Notes: generated by a model not told the origin, from the letters alone. Shown: positions 44,052 through 55,222, numbered from the stretch's first letter. The stretch: 64,000 nt of DNA from Fragum whitleyi (GCA_948146395.1 OX411554.1:37301730-37365729); one strand, 5' to 3'. Translations and numbers: made by a program.

Positions 44052-44291
44052 CAGTCATGCTGAGCCCGAAATATTCCTGCTTTGTCAGGAGCTATAGACA
44101 AACATCAGCCTGCACATATGTGCAGTCTGATGTTAGTCTACACCACCTTTCTCATTTTCAAACCAGAATTGTCAATAGATTTATTTTTTTTCAATTAAGA
44201 ATTGACCTACAGTTGGTACATTCAGTACTTTTTGCCCTTTGATTTTGATGAAAATTTTTAGCCAAAGTTTAATTAGCATGACAAGGGTTAA
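44052..44291 (+). mobile_element. TTAA-flanked MITE, family M2
   Basis: Starts CAGTCATGCTGAGCCCGAAA (left TTAA lost) and ends AGCATGACAAGGGTTAA. The central palindrome region TGCACATATGTGCAGTCTGA is intact. Confidence 0.78.
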
Positions 44292-44829
44292 GACAGTTAT
44301 CAATCTGATTCTAGCCCTCAGCTTCCAAGATGCAAAATAATTGCAAATGTTTATGTATTGTACTACACTTTGCATGTGAATGTATGGCAAATGTTTAAAC
44401 AATATTTGACCAATTTCAATCTTGTCTGGCACCTGTTCTTTCTAACAGGTGAAAATTGATTAGATCTATAAACAGCATCGTATTTGACAGGTCAATCAGT
44501 CAAAATAAGGAATTTCAAAGACCCATCAGTGTTAATTCGTACAAAAGAATTTAGTTTAATTGACATTATATGGAAATATCTCTACATGATATGAATGATT
44601 CACTAGAGTTTCAATTTATTTCCCGATATAAATCACAGTTTTGATGATTTTAACGATAGTGAAGTTTGATTTTTATCACACAGCTTTCACTCTTGACTTA
44701 TCTTTGAACTAATTTGCATGCTCCACATCTCAAAACAGGATCAGTCACAGGCGTGACTACCAATTATGCTTAGTACACAAAATGTGATGCGTGATAAAAA
44801 AATTATTGCAAATAATATGTTGTTGGAGA
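44292..44829. other. Unassigned non-coding stretch
   Basis: No gene or paired repeat recognised. Confidence 0.35.
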
Positions 44830-44868
44830 ATGATCATAACATCCTAACTACAGCTTAGTCAATCCTCA
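44830..44868. repeat. Half hairpin related to MITE M7
   Basis: GATCATAACATCCTAACTAC and AGCTTAGTCAA match one arm of the internal hairpin at 18585-18625. Confidence 0.55.
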
Positions 44869-44881
44869 TCCACAATATATA

Positions 44882-45120
44882 TGAGCTTGTGCGTGACATT
44901 TTCAACAATTTTAAATGTATGCAAAGCAAAGACACTGGCCAGCCTGTGCAACTGCAAAGTCTGCACAGAGTCTTTACTATGTGATTTGTAGAAAAATTAG
45001 GTCTCAAAGTGTCTTAAGAAATCAGGCAACCTTTTAAATGCACGCTGTGGTCGTCTAGGCTGCTCAATATTTCCACTTTATACAAAAGTCAAATTGATGG
45101 AAATGTCATGCACAGGCTCA
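44882..45120. mobile_element. MITE family M4
   Basis: TGAGCTTGTGCGTGACATTT to GAAATGTCATGCACAGGCTC, with a GCAAAGCAAAGACACTGGCC interior that resembles the other copies. Confidence 0.75.
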
Positions 45121-46350
45121 ATTATTTGATAATAGCATTTTAATTCGCGCCAAAGAACTCTGAGTAATTGTAAGTGCACTCCTGATTGCATTTTAGGCCT
45201 TTTGGGCCTTTGATTTATTAGATGCCTGGATCAGGTTTGCTGGCTAAAGGGTTCAAAGTTATCAATATCTTTGTTGACTTTCGATAACAAAAGCCTTTCA
45301 TCTACATTGAGTTAATACAGCTTCTGTTCAACACAGATTTTCGCAACAATCCAGTGCGTGATAAATGGGCGATAATTGTCGAAAGTCGACCTAAATTGGT
45401 TGAAATTGAACTCTGATTATTTATATCAATGAAACTTGTGTAACTTTATCTATATGAGACAAACTTTTTATAGTGGAAGCATAATTGACCTAAACCTGGC
45501 CTTTGTGATTTAAATAAATTAAATACCGGATGTTTCTCCTCGGCAAAACACGACTTACCTGCAGAAACCAAACGTTAAGTCGGAGTGCATGTGTTAGCTC
45601 TGTTAACCCTTTATCGCACATGCTGTTCACTGTAACTACAATATTTGTTCACCCTCATGAACTAGTGAATCAATACATAAATTGAGTTATTTAAAAATCT
45701 ATAGATGCGGGTGAGAAAAATACAATTTTCAAATTTCTTTAAAATGCAATTTATGTGTTTTGAAAGGAAATGAAATGAAATCCCCTCTTTCAGTCGCAAT
45801 TATAGTTTTTGAAATCGAATCGTCTGCTACATGACTAGGCGCCCCGTATATAGGTAAACTACTAACTCCACGCATACCTGTAATTTGTGCAGTATAACAG
45901 AATGTCCATGCTAGATCATCACGTGCTGAAGTATCTTCGGAATTTATTCATGTGCCTAATTATTTAATCTGCATAAAAGTCAGGTTCAAGTTAATATGCG
46001 CCCGCTATACCAATTTTTTCCATGTTATAAGATGTATCTACTACCATTCAAATATGAGGACATGAAAATTACACGGAATAATGAATTATATATAGACATT
46101 AAAAACTTCATGACAGCTTCACAGTGGCTGCAGAAAGTGCTCTCTTTATGTCTTCTTATTGTTTTATCTTATAACTATACAAATATCTGTGTGATGACAT
46201 CCCATATGATATTTTTTTTATGATATCACATAGTTATTTATAGAACAATGATTTAATGCGGTTATTTTTAGAAACTTGCATTTCAGTTTGAAACATCGAC
46301 AAAAACATGACAAATAGAGGTTATAAGATAAATATTATACATACTTAGTG
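45121..46350. other. Unassigned region with a strong minus-strand splice-donor-like site
   Basis: On the minus strand, CTGCAGGTAAGTCG at about 45551-45564 fits a splice donor consensus (CAG then GTAAGT) very well. To its right, 45565-45960, CpG is more frequent and I see no repeat, so a 5' non-coding exon on the minus strand is possible. Nothing confirms it: no long frame, no acceptor partner found. A 75-codon plus-strand frame at 45996-46223 has no recognisable domain. Confidence 0.3.
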
Positions 46351-46354
46351 TAGT

Positions 46355-46460
46355 GTATGAAAAAATATCTAACTCGATTGTGAGGATTGATAATTGTCTC
46401 GGCAGAGCCTTGACAATTATCAAATCTCCCAACCTTGTTAGATATTTTTTTCTCATACAA
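46355..46460. repeat. Long imperfect hairpin
   Basis: GTATGAAAAAATATCTAAC opposite GTTAGATATTTTTTTCTCAT, then GATTGATAATTGTC opposite GACAATTATCAAATC, around TCGGCAGAGCCTT. Confidence 0.7.
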
Positions 46461-46580
46461 AACATTTAGTACATATTATATATTTTCATACACAATATTC
46501 AACTGAATCTGAAGAGTTCATATTCATTTTCAGAAATAACATTTTTTCCAAATATGGATCAAAATTATCTAACAAAGCCA

Positions 46581-46825
46581 AACAAGAAGTGATTGTGAAA
46601 CACACAATCCCAAAAAAAGCACTTTTTGCAAAACTTTGACCTTTACACATGACCTTGACCTTGTATCTGCAGATGCCCATTATCAGGATCTATAATCATT
46701 CCAAATATGAGCATAGTAGAATAGCCTTGAAGTAATAGGCAATGTTGAATTATTTGGTTAAGTTTTACATAGATAGTCAGAGAGACAGACCTATACAGAT
46801 AGTGGTAAAAATATGCCCCTATCTT
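46581..46825 (+). mobile_element. ATGCCCC-type element, decayed copy
   Basis: ACAAGAAGTGATTGTGAAAC, TGACCTTGACCTTGTATCTG, AGAGAGACAGACCTATAC and AATATGCCCCTATC appear in the order seen at 36037. The tail GTGGTAAAAATATGCCCCTA is repeated once more at about 46848-46870. Confidence 0.6.
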
Positions 46826-47555
46826 ATTTACAGACATTTACAGACAGTGGTAAAAAATATACCCCTATCTTATTTATGCCTGGGCAAAATAAAAGCCATG
46901 CTGGAATGCTAATATATTCTTTTATTGACAGGAGGAATAGACAATCAATCTCCACAAAGACTGGTATAATAAGCTTGGTCATTTTTTGGGTTAATTTGAT
47001 AGACCTTAACAGAAATTTTGAATCCCTAGTATCTAAGAGGCAAAATATTATCAGGGTCTTTTTCAATAGTTCCTAGCAAGTTCCTTCAAAGACAAAATGC
47101 AGGGACCCTTTTAGGGTGAAAATATCAATTGCATGAGGCAAAACAAACAACTTACATATCGGGACAACCAACCCAGGAAAAATGAAAGGAATGGGGATAG
47201 ATAACAGAATCAATGAAATCACTTCAGAAATCGACTGGTAAACTCCTTAAATCTATCGGATTTAACATGAAAAGTAACAGTTTGGGTCCAACTTGTCAAT
47301 CACATTGTCAGAGCTAACACCATTTAATCCTCAACTATAATATGATGGCCATGATCATGCTGATTGGTAAATATTGGACAAATACTTGACTGAGTGGTCA
47401 GTAGGTCATGGTGCTCTTTTAAAACCATCACACACTTTGAGGGGTCAATATACAAAAGTACTAAATATTATTTTGGCCTCATCCTTGCAGGGATTTAATT
47501 TGATCCAATGCAAGGACAACTGAAAACAGTCATGAAGAAGTTGGAGTTAGTATGT
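46826..47555. other. Unassigned non-coding stretch
   Basis: Opposed frames of 80-87 codons at 46813-47076 overlap on both strands and lack recognisable domains. Confidence 0.35.
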
Positions 47556-47559
47556 ACGG

Positions 47560-48135
47560 GGTTTAGTTGTATGGGGTTTAATGCCACTTTCAACAACATT
47601 TCATTTATATTGTTACATCTGAGGCACCTAACCATGTTAATTCTCACTCAAATGCTTTTTCAAGATGCTCTAGCAGCTCAGCACACTTAAGTAACTTAAC
47701 TTAAACTCATCTGTGATATATGTGGTAGGGATTGAAACTTAACCCATCAGTGAGAGTTGTGGCGGGGATTGAAACTTAAACTAATCAATGAGAGTTGTTG
47801 CAGGGATTGAAACTTAAATTCAATGGTGAAAGATGTGGCAGGGATTGAAACTTAAACTCATCAGTGAGAGATGTGGTTGGAATTGAAACTGAAACTCATC
47901 GGTGAGAGATGTGGCAGAAAATGAAATTAAAATTCATTGGTGAGAGTTGTGGCAGGGTTTTAAACTTTAACTTATCAGTGAGAGATGTGGCAGGGATTGA
48001 AACTTAAACTCATCGGTGAGAGATGTGGCATGAATTGAAACTTAAAGTGGAAGGGATTGAAACTTAAACTCAATTGTGATAAATGTGGCAGGGATTGAAC
48101 CTCATCATTAGCAGTCCCTTCTACAACTATGCTCA
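47560..48135 (-). mobile_element. SINE family A expanded by an internal 38-bp array
   Basis: The left part (47560-47690) has GGGGTTTAATGCCACTTTCA, ATTTATATTGTTACATCTGA and GCACCTAACCATG of SINE A. The right edge (48090-48135) has GGCAGGGATTGAACCTCAT, the B-box side of the head. Between them lies a 38-bp array whose unit joins (A)CCCATTGGTGAGAGA-like and GGCGGGGATTGAA-like pieces, both present once in a normal copy. Confidence 0.65.
47705..48095. repeat. 38-bp minisatellite, about ten units
   Basis: Unit: GGCAGGGATTGAAACTTAAA, then CTCATCGGTGAGAGATGT. GATTGAAAC starts lie at 47767 and 47805, exactly 38 bp apart; later units vary by point changes and one short unit near 48045. On the minus strand each unit shows GTTTCAATCCC, close to a polymerase III B box. 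Confidence 0.85.
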
Positions 48136-48282
48136 TTCCTGGCCTTGGTTAGGAAGAAGTTTTAAGATTTAATCACCAGAACCACAAAAAGGCATGAGCA
48201 ATATCGAACCAGGTCCCCAAGGTTAAAAACTTTTTCATGCTCAACTAAAAATTTTCTTTAATTCTGAATCCAAATAAATGGA

Positions 48283-48344
48283 CGAACATAAAAGATGCTA
48301 TTTATAATTTGTTATTTATAACAACTTATTTATAGTATCTTTTA
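48283..48344. repeat. Hairpin with 24-bp arms
   Basis: GAACATAAAAGATGCTATTT opposite AGTATCTTTTATGTTC around an AT-rich centre; one or two mismatches. Confidence 0.75.
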
Positions 48345-48794
48345 TGTTCATACATTAATTTTAGTACACATGCATTACAAAAGATGGCTTTAATCTCAAG
48401 TTATTATTTAAGAAAGTTTTGAGTTGAGAATGAGAAATGTTTTATTTACCTCACACCCGATCTTTAAATTGTAACTGGAGTCTTAACCTATCTGTAAGAG
48501 ACATATCTGGGAAAGAACATCAGTTTAAGCAGTCTACCCTACAAACGACGGTATTGTGCTACTACCTTCAGACTTAAAGGAGAGAGTGTTGATATCTGAA
48601 ATGTTTCACAATGAAGAGACTTTAAGTAGAATTCAATTTTTAGCTTGAGATTCTTGACACTGTTTGACAATCATTGACTTTTTTAAGGTCTTTCTTTGCA
48701 TTCTCACTAAGCATCAGAACATAAACTACTTTATAATCTAGAGGGCAGAATTATCAGTGAATATTCATATAACCAGTAAAATTGTGTTTCTAAA
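48345..48794. other. Unassigned non-coding stretch
   Basis: Nothing recognised. Confidence 0.35.
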
Positions 48795-48868
48795 TCGAGG
48801 GATCAGTGCGACACTATTCAAAGTGCCTATACATCAATAGGCACTTACAATAGTGTTACACTGATCCA
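48795..48868. repeat. Palindromic mini-element, AAGTGCCTAT subtype (good copy)
   Basis: GGATCAGTGCGACACTATTC opposite TAGTGTTACACTGATCC; centre AAGTGCCTATACATCAATAG then GCACTTAC. Confidence 0.75.
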
Positions 48869-49338
48869 TAAAAATGATGTAAAACAATTCATTATTGGGA
48901 AACAATTCAATATTGGGAATTCTATGTTTTACAAGTTTTTGAAATACTGCATCCTCCTCCAACTGAGAATTCATCTGAATTTTTTTTCATCTGACATTTC
49001 AACTAACATTTAATCAAATTTCATATACTTAAATCTCTTGCAAAGATACATAAAACAATTTTGAAGATAACAGAGGAATGTCATGTTGTATGGATGTCGT
49101 CATTTCTAATTTTCACACCCAGGATTAAAGGTGAGCATGTAGGGCGGTGTGCTTGCTAATTGATATACACCCCGTCTGGAATGTGACTCGACCTACCATA
49201 CAAAGCAAACATTTTGACAGGGCATGATAAATAGACTTTTAACTTATCTGCAACTTATTATTTTCTCCATGTTTGGTAGATAAAACTACACAACTCTTGT
49301 ACCACAGCTTTTTGATTTTCCTTTAATCTATAAAATAA
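48869..49338. other. Unassigned non-coding stretch
   Basis: Nothing recognised up to the target duplication of the hAT-like element. Confidence 0.35.
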
Positions 49339-49346
49339 CTGATTAC

Positions 49347-49704
49347 TAGTGATGGGCAGATTAATCGATTATAATCGATAATTATAATCGATAATCAGTT
49401 GTTTTGGGCTTCTGATTGTGATAATCGACTAAGAAATTTCATAATTGATTAATCAGTTCCTATATGCTTATTGGCAGTTACAAGTGATTCATGCTGAGCC
49501 ATGAAAATGGTAGAAAAATCTGCAGAAAGAGCCTTTAAGGCTTGCGTTTTATCTTAATGTGCACATTCTATTTTTCGAAGGATGATACTGGGAATGCTGC
49601 ATTAATTTCTAAGAAAATGATTGTACAATGGATCATAAGTTGATTTACTCTTCAAACTGAAAAACGATTATCAATTGTGATTTGAAACCGATTGTCCAAC
49701 ACTA
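49347..49704. mobile_element. hAT-type MITE with 8-bp target duplication
   Basis: CTGATTAC flanks it perfectly at 49339-49346 and 49705-49712. Ends TAGTGATGGGCA and, in complement, TAGTGTTGGACA are short inverted repeats. The left side has an ATAATCGAT-rich array, a common subterminal style for hAT elements. An eroded half of a palindromic mini-element (GGCAGTTACAAGTGATTCAT region, about 49450-49500) lies inside. No transposase. An 8-bp duplication plus this type of end supports the hAT superfamily. Confidence 0.85.
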
Positions 49705-49712
49705 CTGATTAC

Positions 49713-50342
49713 AAGACAAACAACAGAAGGCGCATTTCCAGTTTTTGTTTTCCCTCATTGGATTAGGGGCTAGGGGAGAGGCAACTGAAAATATACTTAT
49801 TTTATGATATTTGTTATTAAGGATACAAAATTTTGTCTTCCCCCTGGATCAGCACACAAACAACTGGTCTGTCTAAGTAAGATGTCTCAACCTATGAAAT
49901 GGAGGGTCAAGTCTCCAGAAGCTTTATGTAAAGAGTCAAAATATTTATACTTTTGGGAGAATATTGAAGGAATTTTCAACCAATACTTGGACCAAGCAAT
50001 TTTATCTCTTCTCACAATAGTTCCTCCCCAAATCAAATATCACATCATTATAAGATTTTTTCTCTAATATTCGTTCCACAACAGTGGAGTTAAAAATTTT
50101 GCCACTTCACAGTGCAAACAAGGCCTTTATCCAAAAAATAAGAGACTGAATATTTAACATATTTCTGTGACCCAGACATTTTATGTCCATGTCACATCTG
50201 TGTTTACAAGATTGTTTCATCTAATTACATTAATTAATTAGTCCTGTCTCAAAGATTATCTTGTTTTAATGTCAACTACAAACTTACTGTACTACATTAT
50301 GGTAACACTTTGCTTTGCTCTCACAGTTTAACAAGGCAATTT
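49713..50342. other. Unassigned; one 87-codon frame at 49804-50067
   Basis: The plus-strand frame 49804-50067 does not overlap a repeat I recognise. I see no domain, no nearby splice sites I would trust and no upstream gene context, so I do not call it a gene. Confidence 0.3.
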
Positions 50343-51010
50343 AGCAAGTACTATGGCACTGACTGACAGGACCATGTAAGGACTATGGCATTGACTGACA
50401 AGACCATATATAAACTATAGCACTGACTATCAATACCATGCAAGGGCTATGGTACTTACTTACAAGACCATGCAAGGACTATGGCACTGACTGACAAGAC
50501 CATGCAAGGACTATGGCACTGTCTGACAAGACCATGCAAGGACTATGGCACTGACTGACAAGACCATGCAAGTGCTATGGCACTGACTGACAAGACCATG
50601 CAAGTACTTTGGCACTGACTGACAATACCGTGCAAGTACTTTGGCACTGACTGACAAGACCATGCAAGTACTATGGCACTGACTGACAAGACCATGCAAG
50701 TACTTTGGCACTGACAGACAAGACCATGCAAGGACTATGGCACTGACAGACAAGACCATGCAAGGACTATGGCATTGTCTGATAAGACCATGAAAGGACT
50801 ATGGCACTGTCAGACCAGACCATACAAGGACTATGGCACTGTCTGATAAGACCATGAAAGGACTATGGCACTGACTGACAAGACCATGCAAGTGCTATGG
50901 CACTGTCTGATAAGACCATGAAAGGACTATGGCACTGTCAGACCAGACCATACAAGGACTATGGCACTAATTAACAAGACCATGCAAGGACCATGGCACT
51001 GACTGACAAG
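50343..51010. repeat. 32-bp minisatellite, about 20 units
   Basis: Unit: GACCATGCAAGGACTATGGC, then ACTGACTGACAA. Variants include GTACTTTGG, GTGCTATGG and TCTGATAAGACCATGAAAGG. The last kind forms two near-identical larger blocks (about 50770-50860 and 50905-50965), a sign of block duplication. Because 32 is not a multiple of 3, the minus-strand frames repeat only every 32 residues; they are not genes. Confidence 0.92.
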
Positions 51011-51303
51011 TTAACCAAACAGTTAAAAAGACAAAGTAATTGTCCAAGCACAAACTGAAAGCAAAACTGGTTTCAAACAATTTCACAGAAGTTGGAATGA
51101 ATCTAGGGACAAAAAAATATTGGTTCTTACATAACCTAAGGTGAATGTTTGCATAACACAATTACAAATCTCTTATCTTAAAGAAAAAATCCAGTTTTTC
51201 AATTATCTAGGATATATAAGAACTTATTTACTTTAAATACATAAGTTGTCAAGCCTACCACCACAAACGGTCTGACTGTTTCACAAAAAGGGACATTGTC
51301 CCA

Positions 51304-51426
51304 ATGTTTAGGATGACAAAATGGTGCAAACTGATTGCAAATTTTATCCTGCTTTGCACGTGCACTTGCGTGCAAAGCAGGGCATAATTTCAAACAGTTT
51401 GCACTGATTTGTCATCCTAAACGCAT
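51304..51426. repeat. Long hairpin with about 55-bp arms
   Basis: GTTTAGGATGACAAAATGGT opposite GATTTGTCATCCTAAAC, and CCTGCTTTGCACG opposite CGTGCAAAGCAGG around TGCACTTG. A few mismatches and small bulges lie between. Confidence 0.8.
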
Positions 51427-51429
51427 GTA

Positions 51430-52380
51430 TACTACAATCTAAGCCATTGCAAGCAGGTAAAGTGATTCTTAGTTCTATCACTAACAAACCTCCTTGGATC
51501 TTTAAAGCATCAGTGTTAAAGCACTAATACACACAAAGCTACCTTTGGTTTTTATACCAGTTCTCTTCAAATTGGGAGCTACCTTCATTACGCTTTTGGT
51601 AGTGCGTCAGACTGTAATTAAAAAAAACAACAGTTGAAAAAGAATCCATTGTAAGGTATTTCAGCTACCGCAATATGACCGAAAGATTGTTAAAAGCAGC
51701 CTAAAACCCAATTCAAGCAAAATAATCACTTCAAGTTTGTGAGGGACAGTAAATTAAAGACTCTGATAAAACCAACCATTTTCCAGATGCAAACCATGGA
51801 CCTCAGAAATGGGTGTCTAACAAGACCCCTGGGCTATCTCTAGAACTCAGATCCACATGAGGAATTTTGTATTTCAAAGCATAGAGGTTAACATCATAAC
51901 TTCATAAGTCTACAATATGTACGGGGATATTGTCACGTCTCTGTTAAGAAATGTCAACATGCAATTTTTGTAAACTGGAATGTCAAGCACACTTCAGCTT
52001 TGTTTACCAGCACCTATGTGCCAGCGTTCAGGTAGTCAATTTATAACAAGAGAAATTGCTTCCCATAATTCTTTGGTTCATAGCGTGAAATAAATCAAAT
52101 TTACCTGTTAATATCAGTAATTTATTACATGAGCCAGATAAAAACCCAGCCCTACAAAATTTAATCTTGCACTTTCTGTGGGTTTGATAACAATACTGGT
52201 TGCAAATCTATGACTTAAGGCAGGTGAAACCTTTTTCTTTATGAATCGACATTCATTGATGTCATTCCACCATGCACATTTAATACCCAAAGTAAGCTTC
52301 TTACATAGAAATAGGTTCATCAAAAGAAGAAGAAAATCATTTTATAAACAGAGCTTTTGATAGATTGTTAAAAATTTTGT
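51430..52380. other. Unassigned non-coding stretch
   Basis: About 950 bases with no supported gene or paired repeat; a 69-codon minus-strand frame at 52114-52323 has no recognisable domain. Confidence 0.35.
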
Positions 52381-52381
52381 G

Positions 52382-52575
52382 TGTATGGGGTTTAAAATCA
52401 ATGTCATTTTTATTGTAGATATATTGCCGTGGCTGGTGCACATCCCCATGGCTTCCTGTCGTTTCTTACTCTAACACAACCACAATATTATATCAAAGCC
52501 ACCAGCTGCCCACTCCACCTAGTTGCGCTAGTCGCCCACTGCTGGGGACAAATGATTCAAGATGAAGTCACAATA
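52382..52575 (-). mobile_element. SINE family A, very diverged
   Basis: TATGGGGTTTAAAATCAATG, ATATATTGCCGTGGCTGGTG, CACCAGCTGCCCACTCCAC and GGGGACAAATG follow the order of the body at 4436. A 68-codon frame (52429-52635) overlaps it and is explained by it. Confidence 0.5.
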
Positions 52576-52844
52576 ACTTTTGTCAAATATCAGATGAAAG
52601 TAGGCCAAACTGGGCTGTATATAGAGGGAAACTGAATTAGATTTTAGATTCAAATATCTCTATAACACATTAACTAAACCTATATTATGATTACATTATA
52701 AAATCGCTTAATGTGACAACTCACAACAAAGGGAGTCTCATTTAATTTGGAAATAAAGAATCTCGATTGGTTCTACCTCTCTACATCATTAGACCTGTGT
52801 AATTTCTTGCAAATTTTCTTATCATATCTTACATATTTATAATG

Positions 52845-52905
52845 GAGAAAATGCTGCTGAACATTTTCTTCACAATAAGAAGAAAATGTTCAGCAGTATT
52901 TTCTC
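52845..52905. repeat. Near-perfect hairpin with 27-bp arms
   Basis: GAGAAAATGCTGCTGAACAT continuing to TTTCTTC, opposite GAAGAAAATGTTCAGCAG continuing to TATTTTCTC, around ACAATAA. There is only one mismatch. I found no second copy in the window. Confidence 0.85.
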
Positions 52906-53000
52906 TATTTCATATATCAATATAAAAATAACCTACACTGTTATCACAATTTGAATTTGCATGTTTCTAATATTTCTGTCCACTGTTAATGGCTTTACTA

Positions 53001-54521
53001 ACAAGAGGACCATGATGGTCCTATATCGCTCACCTTCGTCTCTTTGAGTCCTCCCTTAGCAAAATTAAATGCTTTAAAGATCATAAAATGACCATTAGAT
53101 TATTCAAAGAAAGACAATATTCTTTTCCTATGATCCCTGCATATGTTTCTAGCCTTTTCTAAACCAGTTTCATGTGACCTGGCCAACATTCTGCCCAAGT
53201 TTCATGACTATTGAACCAAATTTGTGGCCTCTAGAGACTAGAGTGTATACATAAATTGTCAGGCCCCTTTTCCCATGATATGACATGTATCCTTCCCTTT
53301 TTCAAAAGGGTTCATCCTTGAGACCTGGCCAACATTCTGATTAAGTTCCTTGGAGATTTGGGCCATATTTGTGGCCTCTAGAATGTGAACAAGAAAATTG
53401 TCATTAAGGTCCCTTTTACCGTGATATGGCATGGATCATTCCCATATTCCATATGATTCATTCTTGAGACCTGGCCAACATTCTGACCAAGTTTCATGAA
53501 GATTCAGACATATTTGTGGCCTCCAGGGGGTAAACAAGAAAAGTGTCCGTAAGGCCCCTTTTCCTGTGATATGGCATGGATACTTCCCATTTTCAAAAGG
53601 CTTCATCCTTGTGACCTAGCAAACATTCTGACCAACTTTCATGAAAATTGGGCCATATTTGTGGCCTCTAAGGTATAAACAATAAATTTGTCATTAAGAC
53701 CCCCTTTCCTGTGATATGGCTTGAATCCTTCCTATTTTCAATAGGGTTCATCCTTGTGACCTGGCCAACAATCTGACCAAGTTTCGTGAAGATTGGGCCA
53801 TCTTTGTGGCCTCTAGAGTGTAAACAAGAAAATTGTCTTTAAGGCCCCTTTTCCCTTGATATGGCTTGGATCCTGCCCATTTTCAATAGGGTTCATCCTT
53901 GTGACCTGGCCAACAATCTGACCAAGTTTCATAAAGATTGGGCCATATTTGTGGCCTCTAGAGTGTAAACAAGAAAATTGTCCTTAAGGCCCCTTTTCCC
54001 TTGATATGGCTTGGATCCTGCCCATTTTCAATAGGGTTCATCCTTGTGACCTGGCCAACAATCTGACCAAGTTTCATGAAGATTGGGCCATATTTGTGGC
54101 CTCTAGAGTGTAAACAAGAAAATTGTCCTTAAGGCCCCTTTTCCCTTGATATGGCTTGGATCCTGCCCATTTTCAATAGGGTTCATCCTTGTGACCTGGC
54201 CAACAATCTGACCAAGTTTCATGAAGATTGGGCCATATTTGTGGCCTCTAGAGTGTAAACAAGAAAATTGTCCTTAAGGCCCCTTTTCCCTTGATATGGC
54301 ATGGATCCTTACCATTTTCAATAGGGTTCATCCTTGTGACCTGGCCAACAATCTGACCAAGTTTCATGAAGATTGGGCCATATTTGTGGCCTCTAGAGTG
54401 TAAACACTAAGATTGTTGACGCCGGACGCCGGACGACAGACGATGCACGACGCACGACGCACGACGGACATTCAATGATCACAAAAGCTCACCTTGAGCA
54501 CGATGTGCTCAGGTGAGCTAA
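53001..54521 (+). mobile_element. Helentron-type element, nine or so 145-bp units
   Basis: Left end ACAAGAGGACCATGATGGTC, with stem AGGACCA/TGGTCCT (53006-53022), then ATCGCTCACC. GGGTTCATCC marks at 53744, 53889, 54034, 54179 and 54324 are exactly 145 bp apart; earlier ones at about 53308, 53454 and 53599 are more diverged. The last four units are almost identical. A GACGCCGGACGACAGACGATG tract and the 3' hairpin (54486-54519) follow. The truncated relative at 14462 shares core and left end. Confidence 0.88.
54486..54519. repeat. 3'-terminal hairpin of the Helentron-type element
   Basis: AGCTCACCTTGAGCAC with GTGCTCAGGTGAGCT around GAT. Only the loop differs from the copies at 21470 and 33954 (TTC). 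Confidence 0.85.
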
Positions 54522-55222
54522 AAATCTGAACTTGTGGTTCATTGACAAGGAATGTGCTAATCAAATTATCGGAATAAAGGTCTTGATAAAAACTTGCACA
54601 CATTCACGAGGGTCACATATATTACGGTAATAAAACAGCATGTTATCGGCAGATTTATCTAATGGCATTTCTTTTTTATATTCACCAGGTATAAGCACTT
54701 CATAAAATATCTCTTTTTCAATTTCGTTTGACAAGAATTACCCGCCATTCCATAATATTATCAGCAAAATAAATCCTTGGGGAGTTTGAAGTGTAAACCA
54801 ACTCTAGATATGAAAATCACTTTGGTTGTTAGGTGTTAAAGATCAATGTTTTTATTAACATAGGTTTTAAATCAAAAGTAACATTTCTCTTCAAAGAATT
54901 TTCTGAGAATAAAATATATAGTTTTAAACTTTTCTTCAAGTCCAAACAGCTGAATCAAATGATTAAAACTTCAATACAATAAGTACACCAGAACTGCCAT
55001 AAAATCTTATTCTATTCATCAATATAAATTCCAGATCTATCTATCATACTAATAAATGTCTATCTAGATGATATTTCACATCTTCCTTCATCAAGCTTGA
55101 GTAACAATCCATGTTTTATACTTTCTAACTAAACGATATCAATATTTCTGTCTGATGATTCTATGTATTCTAAATAAAACTAATATAAGAAATGATCCAT
55201 TGTAGCAGCTTATACCCAGAAC
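54522..55222. other. Unassigned AT-rich sequence
   Basis: No gene or paired repeat recognised. Confidence 0.35.

Noticed and set aside
47705..48095. CRISPR-like array: regular repeats ending in GGGATTGAAAC
   Set aside because: The end resembles common CRISPR repeats, but the 38-bp units follow each other with no distinct spacers, the surroundings are eukaryotic, and the unit can be derived from a SINE.
50511..50759. Repetitive 82-codon frame resembling a repeat protein
   Set aside because: A 32-bp minisatellite without stop codons in one phase explains it.
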